In this document: positions 45,026 through 56,662 of the stretch, piece after piece | Layout: each line of letters starts with the position of its first letter | Numbering within the stretch: position 1 is the stretch's first letter | Source: Fennellomyces sp. T-0311 | Taxonomy: Eukaryota; Mucoromycota; Mucoromycetes; Mucorales; Lichtheimiaceae | DNA: 64,000 nt | Reading direction: 5' to 3' | Assembly (NCBI GenBank): GCA_025266875.1 | Contig: JALLLT010000027.1 | Coordinates: 372,001-436,000 of the forward strand | Position numbers and translations under genes: made by a program | The notes under the pieces: model-generated | Told to the model about the DNA's origin: nothing | The model's input: only the letters and a program-made list of their open reading frames with translations | Databases searched by the model: none

Positions 45026-47071
45026 TTAGGAAGATATAGACGAAGACTGCTCGTCCAATGACTTCCATAGGGCATTGCGGATTTCAGGATCGTTTCGAAG
45101 CACCTCAGCGTCTTGGAATAAGACGATATCGACTTTGCAGTACTGTTTGGCTTTCGCAACTCGAGATTGCAGAGAAACCGAGGAAATCGAAGACATATCG
45201 CCCAATGTTGCGGCCCGACGACTTCCGGTGTCTGCGCTATTGGTACTGTTTGGCGGCCGCTCAAGCTGTTGCTTCTTGTTTGGCGTGAAAATTGATGTCA
45301 GCGTATTGCGTCTGGCGAGGTCGACCTTTTTTGACGACACATCTCGGATAAAAATCTTGAGGATCTGATCATGATATTCGGCCGCGATGCGAGCGTAAAT
45401 TTCTAAATCGATTTCGCCAGAATCACCAATCAGAATAAACTGCCGTTGCGGGAAATCTTTGATGATCTGTAGGATGGCGTCGCGCTTGGCGCGACCAGGC
45501 ATTTCAACGAGACGGGCAAGCATGTTGCCATCGAGACGTAAATGCATGCTTCCCGGTGGGAAATCACTTGATTTTAAAAATCGATCAAGCATTGGCATCA
45601 GTTGAAACGGGCTGTTCGAAACATAATGAAACGAGGCACCTTGGGTGTACTGGAAACACAAAATATTTGAGTTAGAACCTTTCCACTGTAGATAATGTGA
45701 CATATTACATACCCAACGCATATACGCATCTGCCATCCCGGAAACTTCGCGTGGGTGCTTGAAAAATGTGTTGGAAAGAACGGTCCGAGCACCCGCCAGG
45801 ATTTGTGTATCCTTGATAGTATCGTCAATATCCGAAATGATCGAAATGCCGGTGGGCTCGACAAGGCTGACGTGCCCTTGACTTGGTGAGAATGTCTGTG
45901 CTGAGGAACGTAATCGGATGATGCGCGCATCGCAATGGTCTTGTTTCTTGGCCCAAGATAGTACCCGGCTGTGGGGGATGACTATTTCACCATTAAGGAA
46001 ACCTGAACCTTCGGTTTTGACTGTGATACTGTAAGATTGTGAAGTAGTGGCGTGAGATTGTTCTTCCGCAGATGACGCAGAAGATGCCGATTCGAGCGAG
46101 CCGACCGTAAATTGGTAGTCTAATTCGTCAGAGGCGCTGCCGGACGAATCGGATGAGCGCACGGATGGTGTGTAAGGCTTGCGCCCTCCGTCCAAAACTG
46201 TGGAGAGCGGATTTACAGGCCGGACTAGGTCGATCATTGGTGGGGGATAATCGTAATAAAAATCGTCTTCAACGATTGTCTTTTCATTATCGTCGTCAGC
46301 TGGTGATGACTGGAAACCTGAGTCATTGGACTCTGCCGAACTCCGGCGAGAAGCCGATGGCGTGAAAGAAGACTCAATGACTGTGGCTTTGATGTCTGTA
46401 ATGCTGCCATCCTCATAAACTGCATCCTCGTCATCGTCGTAATCCTGCAGCCGTTCTATCGATGTAGCTCCGACGGCTTCAATAGTGAATTTTTTGTTGC
46501 GCTTATTCTTCGCCAAAAAGTACTTGAACCGCTGTTCAAACAGATCCGAGGATGGTTGATCAGCTGAACCCTCGCCTGCAAAGTTTTTGGTGAAACCTAA
46601 AGATGTTTAGAGAGTAAACAACTATATTTAGTTTTTCCAGGGCTAATGAAATACACCTAAAAAGACATACCCATGGCAACTTTTTGCTTGGCAACAGAAA
46701 TGTTATGAGATAAGGCCCAACCTTTTGTTTGCACTATCCATTCAGAAGCATCTAATGGGGGGACGAGTCATGGGGAGTGTGAGAGGACCATGAAAAAAGA
46801 TGCTGATCATCTTCTTACTGTGTGGGTTCCGCATGGCATATGTAGGAAAGAGCACACACTCGCGGTCTGATGACAAACGCTCTTCTGACGACCTTGCTAT
46901 TGCTGTAAATGACGCTGGCATGCTGGAGCTGTCAGTGCTCGTAGGTGATAAAGGCGAATCATAGTCGTTCGTTGGCGACGTGAAATGTTGTAGGAGCTGC
47001 GTATAATTGTCGGATTGCATGAAGAAGTAGTCATATACGATGGGGAAGGGGCGAAATTGGGAGAGTGCCAT
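45026..47071 (-). CDS. APP1: App1-like phosphatidate phosphatase (DUF2183)
   Basis: Exons 47071-46819, 46751-46671, 46596-45713 and 45649-45026 encode 613 residues. The catalytic HAD-like DxDxT motif is clear in IISDIDDTIKDT (residues about 367-371). It is followed by AYMRW joined to YTQGASFHYVSNSPFQL across the last intron, RLDGNMLARLVEMPGRAKR and FILIGDSGEIDLEIY. The N-terminal block CVLFPTYA plus the spliced WIVQTKGWAL matches the App1 lead domain. Yeast App1 is a Mg-dependent phosphatidate phosphatase at cortical actin patches. A Ser-rich acidic insert lies at about 180-290. The last intron is certain, because reading through it would break the conserved block. An alternative start is the Met 17 codons downstream. 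Confidence 0.92.
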
Positions 47072-50000
47072 GTAGCACGCTGCCCCTTTTATATAGAAAT
47101 ATCGGGATGCCGGAGTGGCAATTTTTTTTTTGTTTGCTTATCGGCTCTTGATGATGGATGTGACATGCATGTAATGCTGTTACGAAGTCTCCGAACAATA
47201 CAATAATACAGGGTGATCTTCTATTTACAACCATGTGGCTCTCCCTTACACTCTTCTTACTTGGTAATTGCTTTCCTTTCTCTCTCTGTCACAGGATATC
47301 GTGTGTCGTCGTATATCGGAGTTATTGGCTGCCCGTGCATTTTATCATCGTTTGAGCTCCCGGTCTCACCAATAAACTTTTTCCTGCACGCCGTTGCACC
47401 ATCCACCTACGAGATAGACAATCATCGGGATTACGACGAGGTACGAGGTACGAGGTACTTGTACCATGTAAAGATCAGGTAAATAAACTGGTGCCACGTT
47501 GCTATGTTGTCAGTAGTAGAAATGCTTCATTTGTCATCAATGAGCCTTCTACCGCCTTCTTATGTATATGTCGCCATTAGTAAGGTATTACTTTAGCAAA
47601 ACGAGCCGAAAGGAAACAATTCCTCGCGTCGTTGTCATGTGAACAAGCTTTGCCATTCTGGATCTTGCCTCATTCGCATAATCTCAAATATAGTAGCCCG
47701 AGTTGTGTAACCCTAAATTCCTAAAAGTTCTGTTTACCCGCTATTATTACTGAAATGCCTTGGTTAGCTGTGGCCCGTTTGTAATTAGCAAATAAAATCT
47801 ATGTTGTACATAAAAAACGAGCCCGATCGATGATTAAGCATTATCGCGCCCACTCGGAACCATTTACCAATGATTTGACGACCAGTAAACAGATCAATTG
47901 ATCGATGAATATTACTCCACACTCATTCATACCCCTCTTTTTCCCGTAAAGTATATTTGAAACGAGTTGGAGTCCAGAAAACACGACATGCATGGACGTT
48001 TGTCCCGTTTTACGATTCAACAAGAACCCTTGAATTTGGTCTCCACCAAATATTATGCCCCCATGACCTTGTGAGTGTTGAACAATAAAGGTCGTAATCC
48101 CCAACACATACTTTGGTTAACCCACATGGAGATAACCTGGCATTGGGGCATTTTACCCACGAAAAAAGAACACTTGTTGGCCATACCTAAAGTACAAGCG
48201 ATCCATTCTTTTTCTTTTGCAGGGGCTAAAATATATTTCCGTTCCTGGAATAACGTTGATGCCGGTAAACGCCGACGCTAAAAACTCGTGTTGGCTGACA
48301 AAGGGAATGTAACAGCGCGCGGCAATGGCGAAGCCAAAGTAAGTACTGGCCGTATGTGAGTGTAAAAATAAAGGTTCTGCGCGAACCGATCAATACAAAG
48401 TGAGTAAAGAGCGGTAAGTGCGCGCCATTGGTGGGCTTATTTCGAGATATCTTTTTGTGGAAAATCACCTGGGCTTTGCCCTGGTTGCCACGGAAAACAC
48501 ACAGTTTCAGGTATTTTTGGTACTTTGAGCAACTGCTCTACAACTCAACAAATGCGACGCGTCCTTGGTTTGTCCAGGTGTGAATTTCAATCAACTTGAA
48601 AGATTCGTGTCAAAATCAATCCGATCGCGAAAGCCCTCGCGATCGACACAATTCAAGTGGAGAGGAAGAAAAAGTCCGAGGCATAATACAGTTGAGAAAC
48701 GAACTTGCTGCTGACAGCTTTTGATAGCTCCTGGAAGACATATACTGTGAGGATACCTGGCCAAGGATGTCATTATCCAGCATTAGAAATTATGACTTAA
48801 TTTCCTCGCTATGGTAAGTGCGCCTGACCTAGTGTATCCCCAAAACCCTTATCAATCATCGCTCTAGATCAAAATGACATCGTTTAATCCATGACGGTCT
48901 ATGCACAACTTCTTAAGCTGCCTAAATTAGGGATCTTCTTTTAGGTAATGTAACATCAAGTATCAAAGCATCGAGTACAATGTTTATATCGACAATTTTT
49001 ATTGACATCTATAGGTTAATGATGTGGGAGTTCAGGCGAACAGTTACGCGACCGGTGTCGCAAATTAATGAGATCGCTACAAGATTGCGTGCTTTATGCA
49101 GAAAAGAGCTGGTATGATATTCAGTGTGCATAATACGCCATTGAAGTGGCATCATCAACCAGTGTTTAGTGACCAACGTCGCGTAAATAGTATGTCGCAC
49201 TCTGTGTATAAAACTTTGAAGTGATGACAAAAGGTATGTACGTATACATTTTCCCTCGATAGCTTTTATGATTGGGTAAACTAATATTGTATTGCTTAGA
49301 CTGGTCTACTCCGTCGCATCCTCCTCAGCCCGGGGGGGGGGTGTTTGTTCAAGACAACATTGATATTGTCCGTGTTGCGTAGGAGGCTACAATAGATTGC
49401 GTCTAAAGACAATTGTGAAAATATACATGCGAATTATATAATTAAAATATACTAGACTTACATGCCAGATGGAGGTGCTTTTTATACCATATATGTGTGG
49501 TGCATTGGTTGATTCCAATCTCTTGCGCAAAGAACAGTGTAGAAGGTACGTACTATCGGGTACGAGAAGCGCCTTGACTATTGCGAGAAAAGAAAGTAAA
49601 AACAATAGAAGCTATTGGTATACAGTTAAAATCTTTGGGAGATTGAATAGTACTAGGAATATTAAGAACTGATGATGCAACGTGATCAGTGCGTTATTTT
49701 GAGCCTTACAACTTTAATTTTACGATGCTGACACTGCTTGGCAAAAGAAAATCAGTGTATAGTAGTGATACGGGTTGATAGGTGACCGAGTCCAAAAGAT
49801 AATCAAATGGGCCTTCTTCAGGATCTATCGCCTTCATGCAGATCCACCAAAAAAATATTTAATTGTCTTTATGCAAACAATCGTAACTTTATCGGAAACG
49901 CAGAGGTGATCCGATATGGTAACACCAGCCAAGTTAGGATACGTTGGACGACTTGCGAAAGAAATAAATATGGAAATAACTAATAGCATGTATTCCTGTG

Positions 50001-52287
50001 ACAACAAAAGCCATTCTCGAAATCACGGGAAAGTGCCAAGGACGAAAATGTTTTCTGATTGGATTGGACAAGGGGCCCAGAACAACTTTAAGGTTCTGGG
50101 ACAACGCCTAGTTTTGGAAACACTTTTCTTTATTTACTTCATTCAGTTATTCGATCGAAAGTTTTTTTTTTTAAAAAAAAAAAGTCGATAGTTTCACTAA
50201 CAGTCTTGGCTTTATGCAATGCAGTCCGTCTATTCCGTGAGTAAAAAAAGAAAAGTACCTGGTCACCATGTACCATGTGGATGTTTCGGACCCTAATCTA
50301 TACTAACCTTACTGGTTGGCTAAGGATCTTGTTGTTTATGGAAGGACATGAATGTCGCGACATCCAGACTAACCTAGTTTTCAGTCTGCCGATCATGCCA
50401 TGGAGCAGATGATGGGTGTCTGGTGCATACTCACAATTTAGGAATCCCAGTGCAAAACCAAATTGGCTTATATATAAACTACTAGCTACTTGAAAACTTC
50501 CAACGTGTGAAGATACTTGTGGCTGTCGTGCCGGTGCGCGGTTAATTCTACATAACACGAAGATTGGCTGCGTCTGCCATTGTAATCATTACACAATTTG
50601 AAACATGTTAACGAGAATTAAGTTTATCGTTACTGGATAAGCCAAAAAAGAAAATCGTGGACAATATTCGTCTTTTCCAGCGAAAACATAACAGCCTTAA
50701 TAGGCAAAAAACCTTAGCAATTAACCGTTGATACCATTATCAACTGATAAGGCTTTAGAATACCTTATTTGATATGTAATACACTAATACGTATTACTAG
50801 CCACCGCTTTCTTTCGCTCTTTCACAAAAAAAGTCATTTCATATCATTGTCCCACAAAGAACATGAATAAACATGTTTGTTGGATTGAGTGTATAATGCA
50901 CTATTGTAACTGAAAGTACTCGTTCAGAAAAAACTTACATATATTTATTGTCAGAGCATTTCATTAAACTGGAATCTGCTCGGGAATATGCTCATTTCGG
51001 AACATGACGTATTACGCATGTTACTATTGTTGAAACCTTGCCTTTCAGAAAACTTAATGTTGGTATACATTTCAGTTTCACTTTGAGTGATACCTTACAT
51101 TTCTACAAGGATATTTAACACGCGGCTCGCTAGTTATAATAGACCCGTGAAAGATCATCATGTGTGTGTAAACAAGCCGTTTGCATTACCCGTGGCAAAC
51201 AGTTTAACACAAGAAACCAAAAAAATAGTGCGTAAAACATATAAGCGGAATTTGACGGCATGGGTCTCTACTATGTCGATCAAACAATTGCTTTATTATC
51301 GTATCAAACATATCGACAGTTTCCAGTTCAGAATTAGAAATGGTCCCGAGAGATATCGCTAATCGGGATATTCTCATTAATCTAGACAGAAGAAGCTGCA
51401 TAAAATTGATTCATTACACATTTTCCTTGAAAAATAAACATATTTTTCCTTGCGAGACATAAGTACTTACCATTATATACTTCTTCGGAAAAAAAACCGT
51501 ACAAAAAATATGCTGCCAACGTTCAAGCAAGGCTATTAGAATTTGCAGTTGTTTACTTCAACGTCAGATATTCGACAGGCTTGCAGTTTGCGCTAGCCAC
51601 CAGTACCTCTATTCATGGCCCTGCTAGTTAGAGTGCTGATATATATATGTACGGTGAATAGACGAGCTAGTCCCTCCAAACGGTGACAACGATCAAACCC
51701 AGAAGATTCCTCTAATACAGAGGGGAGACACTCAAGAAGAACTTTGAAGTAATTGCCAACTTCCTACATAATACCGCCCTGTCTTTGTCAGCGTCACCGG
51801 CATTTTCAATGCATGGCACAAATGCAATAGTTGCTTTATCATAAACTTTTGCACTGCATGGAGGAGATCGTATAGTTCAGAAGTTATAATTTTATTTCTG
51901 TGAGATTTTAGACCTGCTGCTATAGGTATTAGGTCTTTGAAGAAATCAAATACCTAAAGGAGTAGATCTAGTAACTTCCAAATAAATTAACTCAGTTATG
52001 GATCGATTTTTATCAGTCTAACGACATATGTTTTGTAGACACGTACCAATACAAACAGATGTTACAAAGATATTATTTTATGGTGTGCATCCATATGTAC
52101 TGAAGAGCTATGCTTCGTTTGGTTTTTTTTTATCAAGTGAGGGATGGTACATTCTGGCAGTATACGATAAAAAAAAAGGAGAAATGATAAAAACATGGTA
52201 GAGGTGACGGACGAAAAGGGTATGAGCAAGTAAAAAAAATGTACAATTCAGCTTAGTGTAAAAAGAAAAATAGTATCATGCTAGTGG
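47072..52287. other. 5.2 kb without a supported gene
   Basis: The region is AT-rich with only short frames (none over about 100 codons) and no recognised domain on either strand. Homopolymer features include a G10 run at 49332-49341 and an A/T palindromic tract near 50161-50183. It could hold old mobile-element debris or regulatory sequence for App1, but I see nothing specific. Confidence 0.4.
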
Positions 52288-53620
52288 TCAGTGCTTGTGC
52301 CTGGATTCGAGCTTTTTTTTCAAAGCAAGCATTGCCAGGATTTCACGGTTCTTGGCAACCAGGACGTCCTCTCCTAATACAACCGTTTCCATAGTTTCTT
52401 TGGCTGTCTTCAAGTGGTTCTGGAATTGCTCATCCATGATTTGCTTCGTGTCCGCCCTTTCCCCGTCTTTGCTCTCTGGACTGGTGTCTGGAGACTCCTC
52501 TCCACCGCTGAGATACATCACATGGTATCCTGACACAGCTTCGCTGGCAACTTGCAACTTTACAAAGTTCAGCATCAAGGTACGCTAAAATACTTGGATG
52601 GTTAGAAAGAACAGAACTCCTACTACATTATATGAGTATAAATACCTTCAGCGATATAATTGTCATAAGATACTCTGCCAATGCTGCACATTGTGATGTG
52701 ATCGTGGCTGGAATTCTTGTGGATGCTTTGGTATAGTGGACATATTTTTCACCGATCTTCTTCGTTCCACGGATAACGATATCAAGGCCATGAGTGTGGG
52801 CGGTGACTGCTTCCAGATGGGCCCCCAGTTCTTCCATAGATAGACTATCGACTATACTGCGCAACATGCTGATTCTTTGCTCGTCACATTTTACACGATC
52901 ACTTTCCACATCTGATTCGCTTGCAGATCCAGGTTTATCTTCACAGATAAAGACGTGGTGCTTGGTGCCGAGATGACGATAGATCATATCCCAGCGCCTG
53001 GCCTTTGTTTTATCGTCCATGCCTGTGATTGCCTTCAGTTTGCTGCTTACAGTCGAGTTGCATTCGGATCTGTATATAAACACACGTTAAAATATGGTCT
53101 TATAAGTCTACTGTAACAAACACTTACCGGATCACTCGGAAATCGGGGTCAAAGAGCAATATACCATCCAAAAGATTGGCATGAACGTGCGCTTGAAAGA
53201 AAGTTTCCTTGTGTGCCGGATAGACAAGGTGGCGGTACTCATATAATGTCGCCCTAAATACAAAAGGAATGCGCGATTAGAACTTACATCCGAATAAACA
53301 ATGAATAAGAAGCGCTTACAGCTGATTCAACGCTGTCCGGATATACTTGATGATCGGTGTAACGCTGTCCTTCGGCTTTGCAAACAACTCATCCCGTATA
53401 TCCTCAAGTCACCAAGACCTTTACCACCCGCCAACTGCGTAAGCACGCAGTGTTCATCCATAGTTAATGCGAATGCAAGCTTCAGGTCATGGCGTTTCAC
53501 TAGCTTTTTCTTGAACCGGCGCAATTCCAAAGGTGACGAGTCAGTGACGGCAGCCAAGTCCAGGGTGGCAGCACCATTACAGTATGTACGCAGCCACCCT
53601 TTTTTGATTGGGATGCACAA
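52288..53620 (-). CDS. uncharacterised multi-exon fungal protein, 5' end uncertain
   Basis: The 3' exons are consistent in phase: 53402-53320, 53253-53128, 53069-52646 and 52584-52288. An upstream exon ending near 53447 (ELRRFKKKLVKRHDLKLAF) probably belongs, joined by a weak intron, but the true start is not found. Readable segments include IIKYIRTALNQLATLYEYRH, FFQAHVHANLLDGILLFDPD, DMIYRHLGTKHHVFICED and the Lys/Glu-rich end LALKKKLESRHKH. There is no enzyme motif, signal peptide or membrane segment. Mucoralean genomes hold large families of similar unknown proteins, often near mobile elements, and this gene abuts one. The function is unknown. Confidence 0.6.
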
Positions 53621-53854
53621 TGTCGAAATGGAATGGAGTGCCGGTAAAACAAAGCTGAGTCATATGGTAAAATTCAGTTGTATGGAAAATAAATATGGTC
53701 GAGTAGTACTGTATGTGGTGATTAAAAATTCGTTCTGAAGCAATATGGTCGACCTGAATTCTATTTGACGGCCATCGAGAGAAAAACGTTGCTGAAAAAA
53801 TGCAAAGCAGGATGCATTCCTACGCCATTTGCGATGTCGAATTGCTGGTTTGTC

Positions 53855-56662
53855 TCACTGTGTCGCTTTGGCTTTTTGTACTTCTTGGTCTTCCTTTGTT
53901 GCTTGCAGAAGTTCTGCTGTTTCAAAAAAGTGTGTGCAAGATAGCGATTACATGATCTAATACAATAAAGATGACTTTTGCCCAAACCTTATATACGATA
54001 ACACAAGGCAGAACCCCATTTCACTTCTACATTAGTCATTGCTGCATTAAGATCGTTTACATTGTAGATTTCATCGGGCGGGCCACTTTAATTTGGGCTC
54101 TTGTAATTTCGGGTTCGGGCAAAAGACATGGCCCGTTTAGAGCCCTAGTCAGAACCATTTATGGCAACTTTTTACCGTCAAAAATTTACCGTCAACTTTT
54201 TTACCGTCAAAAAGTTACCGTCATGGCCACAAATGGCAATTGTGATGGTAAAAATCCGGGGACTTGTCCGGCAGATGTCCGGCGTTACCGTCAAAATTTA
54301 CCGTCAAATTATACGACCCCCTGTTTGAAGTTGACGGTGGCAACTGGTAATGCATGAATTGATTATGTGCTGCTATTATTAAATTATACCACAATTAGCA
54401 CTATTCAGTATACATCAGATCTAGCAAGGGACTTACCATACAGTTGTTGGTCTAAAGAACTATACTGTATGATTGGTGGTGCGTACAGCTGCGAAAGTGG
54501 AACAGGAAGTAAAGGTGCCAAGCTGGGTTGATTGCTGGCACAAACTGCTGGTTGCTGTTGCTGCTCAATTGCTGAAGAGTGTTGTGGCCGCGGTGCTTTT
54601 GTTGGGCTTGGCGATTGTGCATGTGGCGCAGATCGCTTTCGTGCTGTCGAGGTTAATACGGATCGCAGATCTTTCAAAACTTTACTGTTATCGCTAACAG
54701 TTATTTAAATATTGTCATATTCGCACCAAATGCTGTTATAGTACCCGCGCAAGTGTTCTGGTGTTTTGTAAAATATGGTTTGACCATTGACACTTTCAGA
54801 CCACACTTTTGTGAACTCATCGAAGTCGATTGCTTTCGATTTGTAATTCGGGAACTTATCCTTTAGAATACGATCGAATACTGCACGCTCATATGAGGTA
54901 TGGACCGGAACAACAGCATGTACTGTTTTCTGTCGTGAGGCGAGAAATGAATACTGGGCACCGGTCGTTTGCAATGTTGAGGTGTTAATAATAACCAATG
55001 CGGCAGCTTCTTCCGATGTTGGCTCTGAATGTAACCGTACTGATGTTTGCGGTGCTTCTCGGATACCATACAGCTGCATAAAATCGCTCGACAAAGGAGA
55101 TATTCCAAATGTTTCTCCAGACAAAACAAGTTGTATTGCATGTTGATGGACACCAGGCTCATCATACTCATATGGTAGGCCAAGTGAAGCTCGCAAGTCA
55201 ACTATGTGCTGCGTTGTCCATGGCTCATAATGTCCATTATGAATACGGCGGTGGCGGTTAGCCATTCCCACCTTTGTGTCACGTTAATTAGCATAAATCC
55301 AAGTACACATATGGTTTAGTAAAGTTCATCCTTACATCAATGTTGTGGTGCAAGCGATAGTCTGCTAGCACTGCGTCAGCAAGTTCGGGGCTAGCGCCAA
55401 ACGATCCAAATTTTCGAATGATATTTTGGTGAATACCACCTTCGAGGGAATTAGTGCCACGACTGCAGCGATATATGGTCAGGCCATCTTTATCCTTTCC
55501 TTGGACGAAATAGAAAGGTATTCCAGGAGGATCAGAGACATGTCCGAGATGAATGGTTTTTAAAACATTCTTGGCCTGCCTCCAGTTTTCGTTGTCAAAC
55601 AATGGCCGCCCGGTTTTGCCACACCTTAATGGTCCGTACTCTTCAAAAAGTGCTTTTACCGTATTGTATAGCTCTTTGGGAGGAGGTACAACCCCTAAAT
55701 CAATTGTAGGTTAGTAAAACACAAGTAGATGAACATCGCCTATTACGTACGCCGTACTCTACGAAATATCCAATCTGGGTTTTTTGCCAGTTTTCCTTCC
55801 CATGTCAGGCCTTGCTTTTCCAAGACACTTTTCACCTTCTCTTTGTCGTTTTCATCGATGACGAACAATGCGTCGCGAAAATCTTTGGAAAATGGCTTAG
55901 ATAAGCCATGCTTACGTGAAACTCGAATCATTTGCATTAAATGAAAAGCGTCTTTCAGGATGCGAGAGTGAATTGGCGACGGTATTTCCTTGTTGGCTTG
56001 CTTTGGTAACTCGCTGAACTGCTTCCTCCCGTATGACTGACTTTCACGATCGATATCTTTAGCAATTGATACTACTGTCCCATCGTCATCTACTATGGCC
56101 AGTTCTTCGATCTCTTCTCCATCGCTATCGCCTGCATCAATATCGCTTGTTGGACGATCATCTGAATAACGGTAAAATAGAGTATATCTATTAGCTTTCT
56201 GACTATATTAGGATGAATTAACAGACCTTCATTTAATCTACTTTCATCTTGTACTTGTGCTGCTAGGTGAATACTTGACTGTGGTGCTGCAGTGCTGGAA
56301 AATTCGACTTGAGTTTCAACAGCTTTATAAGTGCGTAGGTCAGATATTTTGACAATACAGTCGAAGTTGGGATGGCCGAAGTCGCGAAGAGGCTTTTGAT
56401 GAAGCTTAACCATTGCACCAGGAATTTGCACTTTTTTGATTGTGATTATGACTTCGCCTTTTTTCACATCCTTCCCATCCAGCTTCTTCTGCTGCTTAGC
56501 GACTTCGCCATAAGCAGCTGCTTCATGTACAGATCCTGGGTTGTACGATATATGCGTTCCTTCTAAAAAACGTGTCTTGGATAAGTACTCAGTTGACTTT
56601 ATGTTTGAACATGAACTTGCCTTCGATCTCGTCAGATGCAAAACGCTTGCCAATGATTCCAT
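53855..56662 (-). CDS. transposase C-terminal half (third DDE residue), mobile element second frame
   Basis: Exons 56662-56227, 56161-55751, 55694-55336 and 55271-54705 keep phase. Introns at 55750 (GTACGT) and 55335 (GTAAGG) are well formed. The key block is YRCSRGTNSLEGGIHQNI, where the Glu is in the position of the last acidic residue of the DDE triad. ELADAVLADYRLHHNID spliced to VGMANRHRRIHNGHYEPW follows, a pattern I know from long fungal proteins that combine a transposase core with a 3'-5' exonuclease. After 54705 a further splice may add a Pro/Gln-rich tail and a short basic exon ending near 53855; that part is uncertain. It starts inside the end of the frame at 56589-58457 in a different phase, so the two may once have been one protein. 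Confidence 0.65.
54172..54340 (+). repeat. clustered TTACCGTCA motifs
   Basis: TTACCGTCA occurs six times (four close together at the left, two at the right) and its inverse form TTGACGGT once. Upstream (54090-54150) is an imperfect palindrome with GGGCTC and GAGCCC ends. This looks like a short mobile-element insertion or element terminus inside the probable last intron or 3' flank of the transposase frame. Confidence 0.6.
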
